From positions 1,488,001 through 1,552,000 of the forward strand of contig JABYQN010000006.1 of assembly GCA_022606135.1 (NCBI GenBank): DNA of 64,000 nucleotides. Direction: 5' to 3'. The notes under the pieces were generated by a model that had not been told where the DNA came from, did not search any database, and was given only the letters and a program-made list of their open reading frames with translations. A program made the translations under genes and the position numbers. Shown here piece after piece: positions 23,722-35,493 of this stretch (positions are counted from its first letter, which is position 1; each line of letters opens with the position of its first letter). This DNA is from Fomes fomentarius (taxonomy: Eukaryota > Basidiomycota > Agaricomycetes > Polyporales > Polyporaceae).

Positions 23722-25223
23722 ATGCTCATCGTTCCATCCCTACCACGTAGCCTCAACGCCTCACAGATAGAGTTTGCATATGACGCCGCGTCGGAGTCTC
23801 AGTTTCACGGAGAATTCCTGAGCCGCCTCTGGTTCAGACTGGGTTATGTTCTGATAGACGGTGCGATGCAAGCTGCACATCTTGGTGCGTTTTCGGAGGA
23901 TACTATGCAACTGGCGTCACCGGGCCACTGACGTTCTCTGCAGGGATCATGACCGCTCTTGCCGGCGTGGCCATGTATGTCACCATGTAGGTTAAGTTTG
24001 GATAACAACCATTTCGAGCTTGGGGATCCACTGTGTCACTGACTCGGTGACATTCTGTTCAGATTGAAAGGGCGGAAGAGCTTCGAGGCTAGGTTTCCCC
24101 TTTATGTCATCGTCATCCAGTGGGCGTCGTCGGTGTCTGCCACGGTCAGGAAGCTCTCCTACGCAACGGAACTCTACTCGCTTCTGGGGAGCGATATTCA
24201 GCATGTCAACACGAATCTAAAAGATGTTGTCAACTGTGTTGAGGCTCTCAATTGCGTAGGCAGTGGGATCGATATGATACAACCGGCGTACACCATGCAC
24301 ATATGCGTAGGCACAGCGGCGCAGGCTGCGAACGTAAGCTATCCTTTCTCAAGGCTTTGTGCAATTTCTATAAATCACGCTCATGACACTCTTAGTTCAT
24401 CACCACGGTAGCACTTACCTGTCTGTGCACCTGGTCGATTGTCAAGACGAAGCCTGCAGGAGGAGTCCTCTTAGCCTTGTTCGTAGGCACATGCAGTATG
24501 TCCTCCGCGAGTCACCATATCCGCTCGATACTGAAATCGGTGTTTGACGTCCAGGCACTGCAATGATGCACATAGAGAATACGTGCTGGCCGGTCGGCGG
24601 TGAGATTCGTGTCGTCGACTCGGTCACCCAGACTCTCGTGCTCGTCACGACAACACTGTCGGCTGCGATGCTTATCCTCTGGTTCTGGTAAGTAACACGG
24701 TTGGCTCTCGGATCGACGCGAAGAACTGACGGTTGATAGGAAAAATTGGAGGGCCGTCAAATCGAATTTTACTAACGGCGGAGGCAGCGGCAATCGTCGG
24801 CTTCTCCTTGTCGTCTCGTTGCCGCTGGTGTTGATGCAGGTACGAATCCCCTTGCGAAGCAGTTTCGGATTTTTCAGCGTTCCCGTCTTCTTTCATAGGT
24901 TGTATCGTCCGTCCACAAACACTTAGACGGAAGGTCTACCTCGATCCTTGTGTACACCCTATTGTCGGCATCTGACAACATAATCGTCCCCCTCTCGGTA
25001 TGCTGATGATCCGTGCGTGATTCTGGTTGCCGTAGCTAACGCATCCTTTGGTCACCAGACAACCTGTGAATGGTTAGCAAGTTACATTATGATCAAACTG
25101 GACACAGACAGCAACGCCGGCACTGACGAGAAGTTGAACGCACCTCTACCCCAGTGTGGTCCTGACATTGTGGACATCAAGCATGTTGATGTAACTGACT
25201 CTCTTACCAGCCCGCCACCGTGA
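23722..25223 (+). CDS. Orphan multi-pass (probably seven-helix) membrane protein, intact copy B
   Basis: Model: join(23722..23884, 23944..23974, 24063..24333, 24396..24495, 24555..24687, 24740..24839, 24899..24997, 25059..25223), 353 aa, eight exons, every phase consistent. Hydrophobic stretches include LGIMTALAGVAI, FPLYVIVIQWASSV, FITTVALTCLCTW, GGVLLALFVGTCS, TLVLVTTTLSAAMLILWFW, RLLLVVSLPLVLMQ and SILVYTLLSASDNIIVPLS, separated by short polar loops. The C-terminal tail is hydrophilic (TDSNAGTDEKLNAPLPQCGP). A basic WKNWRAVKSNF loop precedes the last helices. The plan recalls the large uncharacterised serpentine membrane-protein families of Agaricomycetes, but I cannot assign a Pfam family. 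A read-through at 24496 would hit a stop, so the GTATGT donor there is needed. Function unknown; receptor or scramblase roles are speculation. Confidence 0.75.
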
Positions 25224-25593
25224 TTACAGAGAGCACGTTGATTGGATAGAATGATGAATGTGGCCATGAATAGATTCGAATGCGAGTGAAGACAGATTGC
25301 TCCTTGATCTGAACGATGGATTGATGAGAAAGACGAAAGTAGAGGTACCGGCTAATCCGAGAAGGGTGATTTCCGCATCTTTGTGCGACGACGCTGGCAT
25401 ATCCGAGGAACATCACTACGACAAGAGAACAAGGTAAGTTGTGGGGGTATCATGTATGACTATCGCCGTGGGTCCGGACGACAAATGCGTGTAGCTGTGG
25501 TTATGTCTAGATCATACATACACCTCAAATATTCTACTCAAGCAAGCCAAGCAAGACACCTGTGTATCAAATGGTGCACAAAGGCCCTCACAC
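25224..25593. other. intergenic, end of duplicated unit B
   Basis: It holds the 3' flank of copy B. 25497-25590 still matches 23290-23385, so the duplication extends to the 3' end of the MFS gene on the opposite strand. No gene seen. Confidence 0.5.
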
Positions 25594-27899
25594 TCACGAC
25601 CGGTGACTCCGCACACTCTTTTCATCTTCCCCTCTACTCCTTCGGTCGGCCTCACTCTCTTCACGCTGTTCTCTATCACCGGCACCGTCCGCATGACCAC
25701 GTAGCTGCAATCTCTTCTCCCTCCTCTCCATGTACCACACAAACCAAGTTACAACCAGCGTCGCAACGCTCGTCCCAATCATCCCCCACATGCCCTTGAC
25801 GAACCGCGGCGCGTCCGTCGCGGGATAGAACACGAGCGGCCACCACGCGTTCACGACATTGTTCCACATATTCATGGACGCAAGCACCACTCCACGCGCG
25901 GCATGATCGTCCGCGCAGATCTGGTTCGCCCACGCGAACGTCGTCGCCTGCCCGGCGTAGCTCGCGCCTGCGAGATACCACGCAAAGAAGTGCAGCCCTT
26001 GCGGGGCGCGGTGGAATAGTAGGATGATGCTGGCTGCGACCGTGCAGATAGACATGTACACGAGCACCGGCCAGCGTGCGCGCGACGCCGTCGCGTCCGT
26101 CCAGGTTGCACAGATTAGCGTGGAAGCGATCGCGAAGGCGGTCATCCCAGAAGGGTAATTGTCTGACAGTGTGATCAAAGATGAGCGTGCCTCATAGTAA
26201 TCGGGGGAGGGGGAACATGAGACCTACTAATTTGTTGGATTGTAAAGCCCCCAATGGCCTTCAGCCACTGGCCCATTAAATTGTTAGAGCCAAAGCTTTC
26301 CGTCTCGCCTGAGATAGCAAACTATTGTCGCGATTCGGGTTAGTCGATCTGGATTACAGTGAAACAGTGGACTCACCAGCAGGCTACAGCAATACCAGCG
26401 CCAGTTACTCAAAATGCGCTTGACAAGGTTCCACGACAAGTGCCCATGATCTATATCCTTATTCTTATCAGACTCCAGACGTTCGCACGACAATATGCGT
26501 TCCTATATGCATGATCTAAACCGTCGATGATCGCTATATGCGCTCCAGACTGGCAAGACATACCTCCTCAGACAAATAGAATGCCTTTGTTGTCGTCGGC
26601 ACGTCCGGGAACATGAGGAACCCATAAAGCGCGATAGGCATGGTGATCACGCCATCTATGATGAACCTTTCCGGTGTTTAGTGCATATACGTGCGTTCGG
26701 ATGCTAGCAAACTTACAGCCAGCGCCATCCACTCCGGCCTGAAACACCATGCAGATTGCTGCATCATGTCAGTCAAATCTGTGGCACCTCGGTTCAGTCA
26801 AGCTCACGTGTAAACAGCAGCCTGTAGGATGCCTGAGAATCTGCAGGAGAACGTAAATTGACTGAGAGTCGGACATAGGGTCCTGTACTCACAAAGTGCC
26901 GGCAAGACCGGAAGATGTGAAGATTCCAGACCTCTTGCCCAGCTCTCCAGATTTGTACCACCTGAACAGATATCGTCATTGCGAACACGGTAGCCGAGCT
27001 GAGAAGTGAAAGAACATACGAGCCGAGAATGTAATGCGTACCGACAAACGTCGAAGACTCGGCTATGCCTTGGAAGAACCGGATAGCATATATCTGACGC
27101 CGTCAGCGAAGCCGCCTGTATTACCAACATCTCCGAGATGCACGCACCTGCTCGACATTTGTGGCGGCACTCGTGCTAGCAATGGCACACAGACGCTGTC
27201 ATGAGTCACGGCAGGACGCCTTCGCGAAGCAGAGGCGATAACTCACCAGAACGTGAGTACACCCCAGACTATCTGCATCGCGGGGAGCCATATCCGGGGC
27301 GGCACAGTTTGCAGCATTAAGTTGTCTGTGCGCCAGAGAAGCGAGGGAGCAGAGAAGCAGGTGTCGGTCAGCGTGAGCTCTAACAATATGCGTAGAATAT
27401 GGGGAAATGGAGTCACTTGGTATCATGCCCACGATGTAGCCGCACGTGAAAATTGTGTTGATTTGCTATATCATTTGTGTCAACTACGCGGCCAAACGGC
27501 AGGGGCAGAGATGACGGGAAGGCAAGGGAGGGATGTACTGACATTGAATTGCGTGCCGTGCATGCTGAGTTCTTCGCGCATGCCGGAAACGTACGCATTG
27601 GATATGTTGCTTCGATCGAGATCTATGTGCGAAGATCGCGGGGTGCGTTCAGAACTACCATCGCTTGAGCGGACTAAAGGGACAGAGACGCACAGTTGGA
27701 GAAGTACTGGGCGCATACATGCATGACCCCGGTGAGACGATCGTGTCTTGGTATATTTGTGGCAACTGGGAACGAGACGCACCATGAGACAGCAGTACGA
27801 CAGGATGAACCAATCTATTTTGAGCAGAAGCTTGCGCTCCGTCTTGGTCTCTGGGATCTCGCCCCATACGAAGCGTCGGATCTTGCGCAGAGCAGCCAT
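25594..27899 (-). CDS. MFS transporter, anion:cation symporter (Dal5/Liz1-Fen2-like) family
   Basis: Model, 14 exons: complement(join(25594..26162, 26228..26321, 26377..26502, 26564..26666, 26717..26758, 26808..26840, 26893..26961, 27020..27093, 27148..27175, 27247..27325, 27417..27465, 27543..27622, 27694..27706, 27783..27899)), 491 aa, all phases correct. Exon 2 is only 13 nt and restores the invariant YFSNYLDRSNISNAYVSG motif. Other signatures: INTIFTCGYIVGMIP, IYAIRFFQGIAESSTF, GRSGWRWLFIIDG, GETESFGSNNLMGQWLKA. These are typical of plasma-membrane proton symporters for vitamins and organic anions (pantothenate, nicotinate, allantoate, biotin); the substrate cannot be fixed. The C-terminal tail is long and charged. 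Confidence 0.92.
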
Positions 27900-30674
27900 A
27901 GTGTCTCACTGCGCCGGACCCAAAAAGTCAAAGAAGAGGTTGAGACTAGACAGCGCTGTATCCAGAGACGCAAGAGGAGGGAACGCGTGCGATATGACTC
28001 GTCTAGCTCGTCAGTCGTGCGGTAACGCGTCGTACGATGATTGAAGATCTCTACCGATGGAGGTGGCCGGTAAGTAGGAACGATCGTGCTATGCTGGCAC
28101 CGGCATGGGACACGCAGGTCGTGCGATAGGCGAGAGACGACGAAGGGAGTCGCTGGAGGTCATTGAGTGGATTCAGTGGAGAGCCGACCGCCCGACTTCA
28201 GGCTTCAGCCACTTCGCGATCACGTGGAAAAGAGACGCGCCAGGATGTCCCTTTTTGTAAGGACTCCTGTATTTGTGTCGACTAGGAAAATGGCCGACAT
28301 CCAAGGAGTTACAGAAAGTACTATTCGTCGACTTTAAATGAAAGGATTTGACTCTGCCGCAGGGGAAAGGTAAAAAGCTATTATGAGTACAAGTTCCTCG
28401 TTCAACTTGAAGTTCAGCGAAAAGCCGATTAAGTACGCCTACAAGTAAATAGGCTTCGAAGGACGAGCGGATATTGACAGAATCCTTCATAGAACGGGTG
28501 CACACTGGCAGCGCTGGCATACCTTGCCCGCCGTGGCAAAATAGCGTAAAGCTTTGCGAGCATTTCACACGTATCCCTCTATGAACCCACCGTATGTGGC
28601 AGGCGCATACAAGACGTAGAGCAGCCAGATATCCTGACACCATCCTGCCATCTGCTGTAACACGCCAGTCATCTGTGTGTCCACCGCGTCGAACAAGAGG
28701 CTGTCCGGGGAACTTAGTGAAGGCCACAGCTCGTAGGTCACGTCCAGAACCCGCAATCGCCGGGTGTCCTCGGGCGCCACTTAGACGTACCATCCTCATT
28801 GACATGTATAGCCCGATTGGTTTCTTGAAGATGCTTGCAGAGAACGTAATCCGGCGGCGCCCTTGACTTCGCAACTTCTCCTGAATCCGAACCGCAGTTC
28901 GCCCGGTGGTGGCGTGTTCGGCGACATAAGCCTCAGCGAGGTCCCTGGATACCAGGCAAAGGGATCGGCCGGCGAGTCCGACATCCTCGTACAGAGTGAA
29001 TACAGGGTGCAGGACTGTAGGCTCCGGCCAACGGCGTCTTGCAAGCCTCGTGGGCTGAGATATCACACAGGTACCGAACCATAAACATGGCATCGGTGTT
29101 GCGGTATGTTAAATGGCTTGTTCTCTTGCAGATATTCGCAGTAGAGAATACCGACCTTGCCAACGTTGGAGTGCTGGAAGGCGAAAGCAAGCTGAAAACT
29201 GTTACGATTCAGGACAGCAGATAAGAAATGCACTGACATATAGTTGCACTGGTTAACTCCGGGAACAGCCGGCGTGACATTCCCTCCATGCATACTTATC
29301 GTGGATACGCTATGACCGAGAGAAAGGAGACAGACTCTTAAGACTTGAGCTTGAGGTCGTGTGCCTGCTTGTGCGCATGTGAGGCGGCGACAGACCGCAT
29401 TTTCAGCGAGTTGATTACTAACCATGAATTTCGTCTTGCGTGCCCACTCGGCCTCCGAGGATCGGGACGCGGTCGCCCTAAACCCTTTACGATGGGAGGT
29501 TGAATAGGCTCAAAAGAGGGTGCTGTTATAAACCTGATGGATATCGGCCTGGGCGCTCCTAGATCCGTTCCAAACGCTGCCGAGGGCGTTCGGTAGCGTC
29601 GGCCGTAGGGTCTGCGCGCAAATGTCGAGTTTGTGGCGATTCCTGTGACTTGCTGCGTCCGACAATATCGGGCGCTCTATGTCCGCTGACAGATTTTCGC
29701 TGAGCACAGTCAGCAAAGGGCGACCTGGAGGGAAACTCATGGAATGGTTCGGTCAGATCCGGTACTCGGAGCCTCGGGTTGGACGTCTGGGTTCTTCCGA
29801 GCGAGAGAGATGGTAACTCACTAGAAGAAAACACGCAGGAGTCGCGTGCAACTCACATGATGCATATGTCAGACGGTAGCGAACATACGAAGCCTGTGGG
29901 GTACACAGATGGAAAGAACATGGGAAGAACGGACTGTGAAGTGGATGTAAAAAGGCGTGACGCGTGTCAGTGCTGGAGGAAAGATGCTCTCCAACGGCGA
30001 GTCGGGTGGGACCGCGGGGGTTGGCTCAAGGCTTTGCCAACGCAAACGCCGAGGAAGCAAGTCATATCCAAAGACCCACTACGAGAGCGAAGCGGTGCGC
30101 CACGAATATTGATTCTGAACATTGAACTCGAAGACAGATAGCCGCCGGCCTAGAGGATTGAATGGCGCTCTTGACCTGTCCGGGCCGGTGATGAGCGCAC
30201 TGGATGATCGCACTGGATGATCGCAAGATGTGGCCAGCGGCAGTATGTAAGCTGAGTCACGCAAAAGTCGGTGGATGACGTACGGTCCTTGATTCGTCCG
30301 ATCGGGCAGTCCGCATTAAGCACGGGCGATTGCTGCGTCCTGCACCGAATGTGGAGTGCAGGCTCGTAACCGCGTCGGGCGTGAGAGATGAGGGGCGGGC
30401 GAAGACATGGATAGAAGAGAGCCGGGGAGCGTGAGTATAATAAGGGATTGGCGAGGGGGATTTAGTCATCTTGATCTCGATGACTTTGCCGAGGTAGCAC
30501 GGAACCGGACTTGACTTGAGGGGTTGTTGCGCAAGTCCGAGACTGGGCTTCCTTACTCAACCCGTTCTCGAGCCTTCCTGCATCCGACTTCTGCCGCCCA
30601 CCTCTCCGATCCTCTCTCCATTTAATCGACCGTTCAGTTATGTTCGCCGCACGCCCCCCTTCCCTGCCGCCAAT
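27900..30674. other. 2.8 kb without a supported gene
   Basis: Between the MFS gene (starting at 27899, minus) and the Ytp1-like gene (starting at 30675, plus). Minus-strand frames at 28173-29093, 28565-28780 and 29063-29425 are open and partly protein-like (for example LRVLDVTYELWPSLSSPDS), but they overlap each other in different frames and I found no splice path or family motif. A 14-base unit ending GGATGATCGCA is repeated in tandem at about 30198-30225. This could be a decayed gene or a lineage-specific gene; I do not call one. Confidence 0.3.
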
Positions 30675-32829
30675 ATGCGCCACCCTCGCGTCCATTCTGT
30701 CGCGTTCCTCATCCCCGCCCTCGCATCGGCTCTCGCTGTCGCATCTGCCGTCTCCAGTTCGGAATCCGACGCGCTCAATCATGCTCCTTCGCGTTCCGAA
30801 CAACTCCTCCTACCCCGAGACGGCGGTCACGGACATGGCGCCCATGGCCATCATGCCCAACCTATCCTCGAGCTCAACGAAACTGAGGTCACCATGTATC
30901 ATGCGCCCACCGGTCCCTCATACTATTGGATAGACATCATGGAGACTCCTCCAGAGGGCGAGAAGCGTTATCCCGGTTTAATGGGGCTGCATGCGCTCTT
31001 CATGTCTCTCGCCTTCTTCGGTGCTTTGCCAATAGGTGCGTCCCCTCCGCTTCTCCAAGTCAACGATTCCCATTGATATCACAGCCACGTAAGGCATTGC
31101 GCTGCGTTCTGTCAAGCACGCCTGGCACGGCGTGACTGTCATCGTATTCTATACATTCATTGTCCTCGGTATCTCGACCAGTGCGCTTTACCGCAAATTG
31201 ACGCCAGACATGTCCGTGTTTATCGGCCTTTTACCCGCCACAACGTTACTAACCGGGCATGTCGTCATAGGTATGAAGGCAGCAAACATGGTCCACAGGG
31301 CTATTTCTTCCTCGCATGCGCAGTCGCCCTTTCCGCTCTCGATGTCTTCTCCCTTATCTTCCGCCTCGTGACCTATGTACGTTCCATCCGCCGCGGCGTG
31401 GACAGCTTCGCGTTCAAGTCCCTCTGGAACTACGTCGTCCTTGATCGCGACGAGCATGTCTCTGGTGCAACCGCCGAGTACACCAACCTCGTCGTCGGCG
31501 AGCCTGATGAGCTCGAAGAGGCTGAGCTAAAGGCCAAGGACGTCGATGACGACTCGGAGGGGTCCGCACCACTCCATGTGAGGCGCGATCGCATCGTCGA
31601 ACCCATTCAAACAGGGCTTGACATGCAAGACGATCATGAGGGCACAGTGCACTGGGCAAATGACGTTCATCATCATTCCCGCCGCCCCTCTTACCCTCAA
31701 TCGGCTGCATCCGAGCGTACTCTCTTCGGACCCCATTCTCCGCACCGCTCTGATGACTACCTCCCTGGAACGGGGCATATCTATCCCTGGCAGGGGAAGG
31801 ATAAGCGTGCTCTGCTCCGCTTCGTAGGTCGTGCCGCCTTCGCAACAGCGGAGCGCTCGTTGGTCTTTGCGGGACTGATGCAAGTCACTTCCGGTATCGT
31901 TGTTTATACCGGTGGATGCCGCGGCAACTATGTGAATGGTTGCCTCGCTCACCTCATCAGTGAGTGTAGCCATTGCTCGAGTTAGAGCGGGACTGACATC
32001 ACACATTTCTACAGAGGGTGCCATCTTCTGGTGTTACGGTCTTGTCACTTTCGCGCGATTCCTCGGGTCTTTCTCTGAACTTGGTTGGGCTTGGAATCGC
32101 GCCCCTCGCCATCACGACAGCTATCCCACAGCTGAGTTCGTCGAATCCGCCGTCATCTTCGTGTACGGCATCACGAACACCTGGATGGAGCGCTTTGGTG
32201 CACATCCTGGAGATCCTTATACCACGAAGCAGATGCAACATATCAGCATCGCCGTCATGTTCTGGTTCGCCGGTCTCGTCGGCATGGGTATCGAGTCGAA
32301 GCGCATCCGACGCTGGCTCGCTGCAGGTGCCACCACTGCCGTTCCCGCCGCCGACCGATCACAAGAAGCTGTTGCTGAGCCCCCGAGCTACGTTGCCAGC
32401 TTCAACCCCTTCCCCGCGATATGCATTGGTATCACTGGCGCAGCGATGAGCGCCCACTTCCAGACGTATCTGTTCCAAGTGCAGATCCACATGCTCTGGG
32501 GGTACCTGCTCGCCGGCTTTGCCGTGATGCGATGCCTGACGTACTTCTTCCTGTGGCTCGGGCCCCCGCGCTCCATCCTGCCCTCGCGGCCGCCAACGGA
32601 GGCTGTTGCGGCGTTCTTGCTCGCCTGCGGCGGCCTCGAGTTCATGTTCTCCACCGAAGAGCTCACCATTGCTGCCATGCGCCAGGGACGTGACGACGTT
32701 ATGATGTTCCTCAATCTCGGCGTCGCGATCACCTGCCTTGCGTTCTGCTGGACTCTGTTCGTCGTTGGATTCAAGGGCTGGCTGAAGAGCCGAACGCAGG
32801 GCGCGATGAAGTTCCACAGTTCGGCATGA
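30675..32829 (+). CDS. Ytp1-like multi-pass membrane protein (DUF2427/Ytp1)
   Basis: Model: join(30675..31035, 31094..31211, 31271..31959, 32015..32829), 660 aa. Start chosen at the ATG before RHPRVHSVAFLIPALASALA, which makes a good signal peptide; an upstream in-frame start would bury it. A His-rich luminal segment (HGHGAHGHHAQP) is followed by helices with a b561-like look (GLMGLHALFMSLAFFGALPIG, AWHGVTVIVFYTFIVLGIS, YFFLACAVALSALDVFS). The C-terminal half is the Ytp1 domain: AIFWCYGLVTFARF, HISIAVMFWFAGLVGMG and GGLEFMFSTEELTIAAM. A charged cytosolic loop lies around 31480-31790. The yeast homologue has no established function. The conserved His residues in helices suggest, but do not prove, a redox role. 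Confidence 0.88.
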
Positions 32830-33932
32830 GGCAGCTATACATTATACCTTACGCCTCCCAACCCCCGACTCTCGCATTCCCTTGCATCTACCCTGATCTA
32901 TATGCATCGTGCCCCAGACATTGAGGCGGATCCGCATACCCTCGTCGAAAATAATTGCATGCCCACGGGATACATCACTTACCACGTTCGATCGCATCCG
33001 ACACGCCTATATCGCGCCCCACCACATCTCCCACCATCACGTTACATTCTACACTATACATCCTACCAATGCCCTTGCAGCCTTACACGTCGGGGTCTTG
33101 CCTACGATCCATCACCACCCGTGCGACTGGCTACTCAGATCCCCTTGACACCCGGGCACCACGCTCGTATTTACTATTCTCCACTATATCTCGTGCTCTA
33201 GTACGACCCCCACGCCCCTGTTGTTGTAACGTCCCTCGATGACTGTCTTACGTAATGAAGAAGTACTGCTTAGTAGCACTAGTCTACTTGTGTTGTAATA
33301 ACATACCTACAACCTATGCCATGAGGATGTTTTGCAACGGCAAGCCTCTTACTAGTGATGCATGACCGCGGACAAAGTACTACCTCCCTCCGGTCGGATC
33401 ATGGTGCCCTACGGTACCGGGCGTTCCGATGTGGTTAGTCAGTCATTCGCTAGTTGGAACCCCGGTCGATCGCGTCCGATGCTCTGGAGTTTGAGTCAAG
33501 TTCTACGTTCCTGAGCTTACGAGAGTAGTTGGTGGCGGACGCCGACTCGATTACTCAAGCACGATCGATGATGTCATTTTTCGTCGAGTCACAGTGTGTC
33601 AGCGCGGACGACAATCGCATGTAACATGATCATCGAAAACAAGACGTCTTGTTTCCCAGTTCCAACTCCAGTGCTCCAAACGTTTGCAGACTCCCGATAG
33701 TTACGGTCGTCCTCCGATACATAGTTGACTGACCTCGGTTGATTTTGACACAAACGTGTATAGCAGTGGCGAAACTTCTATATATATCGAGTTGAGTGAG
33801 CGCCTCAGAGATCGTCATCGGCGTGCACGCTCGCGTTAGCTAGAGCAACGGCAAGCCCAGCTCTGAGCTCGGGCAAAGGATCGTTCCTTGCTTGCGGAGA
33901 CAATCGTCTGTAATACTTGTGCAAGTCTGAGG
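32830..33932. other. 1.1 kb intergenic region
   Basis: It holds the 3' flank of the Ytp1-like gene (C-rich, AT-rich alternation) and the promoter side of the ChaC gene. No motif, tRNA or repeat I can name. Confidence 0.4.
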
Positions 33933-35280
33933 ATGGGCGAACGACCATACGTTGTATTCGGATATGGATCGCTCATCTGGAAGGTAACCATTTCCTCGCC
34001 GTGACTCACCGGCACCTTCTTACTTCGTCTGCCATAGCCACCACCTCATGTCGCAGCACAAAGTGGGGATAAGCTGGTCTCGGATGTGTTAGTATGCTCA
34101 TCGTTGTCTTTGACCTTCATCTAGCTCCGGGGTACCTGAAGGGATATGTCCGTCGATTTGCTCAAAAGTCGCATGATCACAGAGGAACGCCCGAGGTGCG
34201 TTCTGACATGATATCTGCATTCTGTTCGATGTAGGATTATATTTACGCTTGCTTGATTCTAGAATCCTGGGAGGGTCGTCACCCTGATTCATAAGGAAGA
34301 CTGGGATCATTTTTCGGGATCTGTATGGCTGGTCACTACTTCAATCTATAGGAGGGATGCTCAGTTCATGGCGAATCCGCGTGCTACAGGATCCGTACCC
34401 GAATGACGATGTTGTATGGGGTATGTCGTTGGTAAGGCACAGTGTAACTGATTGGCTCACCGCGAGATTGTTCGACAGGCATCGCGTATACCATAGACCC
34501 TGCGTATGAGTCGGAGGTCAGAGAGTACCTAGGTAAGTTGCACAGCACTGGTTCTACTTTGAGGCTCCATAGCTCAATGTACTCGCAAGACTACCGAGAG
34601 AAGGTGTGTTTCGGTCTCCGCCCTCATGTCTGGTTCTTCGCGAACAAGAGCACATGTAGGATGGCTATACCCTAGAAGAGATTGACATCTATGGCCTCGT
34701 CAATGGCCATGAACAAGTCATCATACATAAGGTTTGCTCACTATGATCAACAATTGAATACCTCTTATGAAACTCACCATTCTCCACATCGTGGCAGGCA
34801 TACGTACGTCCGCTCTCGTAACCGACATTAAGGAAGTAGAGACCTACAGATGTGATTCCATGACCAGTGCTATGTCGGCCGTCCGGACAATCCGTCCTTT
34901 CGTATGCTCTCCATCAATACTCCATCGTTCAATGCTAAAATTGGAACGTTAGTGGGGTCCGAGCCCATAGACAAGCTTGCCGAGCGGATTTGGCACTCAG
35001 TTGGCCCTTCGGGTCCTAACAAGGTGCGTGTAGTCGTCCAACCACCTATTGATAATCGCGACGGAGCCTGACAGTTCATAGGAGTATTTGTATCATCTTG
35101 CCGAGGCTGTCAGACACCTCGCTCCAGAGGCTCACGACTCACATCTATATGCTTTAGAGGTCAGTCGTGCTACCCGAATCATGACGTACATGCTGAATGA
35201 ATCTTTCTGCTACTCAGACGAGATGCCAGGAATCAGATCAGACGGCCAGGGGAGAAGGAGTAGATAGCAACCAGTTGTAG
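33933..35280 (+). CDS. ChaC-like gamma-glutamylcyclotransferase
   Basis: Predicted to cleave gamma-glutamyl groups from glutathione, yielding 5-oxoproline and Cys-Gly; cytosolic. Exons: 33933..33983, 34038..34062, 34125..34195, 34263..34322, 34390..34420, 34479..34532, 34590..34603, 34660..34731, 34868..34901, 34953..35023, 35082..35159, 35218..35280 (207 aa). The N-terminal FGYGSLIWK is the hallmark ChaC loop. RRFAQKSHDHRGTPE then NPGRVVTL, YLDYREKDGY and YVGRPDNPSF follow. Exon 2 is 25 nt and the exon at 34590 only 14 nt. The 136-nt gap between 34731 and 34868 probably holds one more 6-nt exon (34798..34803), which splits it into two introns of normal size and adds Ala-Tyr. Confidence 0.88.
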
Positions 35281-35493
35281 TGGTCAACAATAATGCACAA
35301 TGTACTGCACCAAGTTCAAGAAACATATGGCGCCTATGTAGATGATCCGAATCGGGGCGTCGGGCAGCGGGATCATCGTAGGCGCGTTGCCCCGCCATTT
35401 GAACTTGCTTCCCCGCGCTCCCCATTCTCTCTCGGATCGCACTCACTGCTGCGTGCCGCGAAAGTGCTACGTGGGCGGACTTTGTGATAGACC

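Larger units (their letters stand above)
21785..25610. repeat. Tandem segmental duplication, unit offset about 2.2 kb
   Basis: Two units align at an offset of roughly 2.2 kb. Matching blocks include 21785-21897 with 23455-23575, 21915-22095 with 24155-24335, 22165-22264 with 24396-24495, 22546-22651 with 24740-24839, 22940-23000 with 25110-25170, and the non-coding 23290-23385 with 25497-25590. Unit A lacks about 560 bp that in unit B lie between the 5' flank block and the middle of exon 3. Both coding and intergenic sequence are duplicated, so this is a DNA-level tandem duplication followed by divergence and a deletion in unit A. Confidence 0.85.

Noticed and set aside
24496..24554. Reading copy B straight through without the GTATGT intron
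   Set aside because: The frame stops within a few codons, and the 59-nt intron with a good branch-like TACTGAA restores it.
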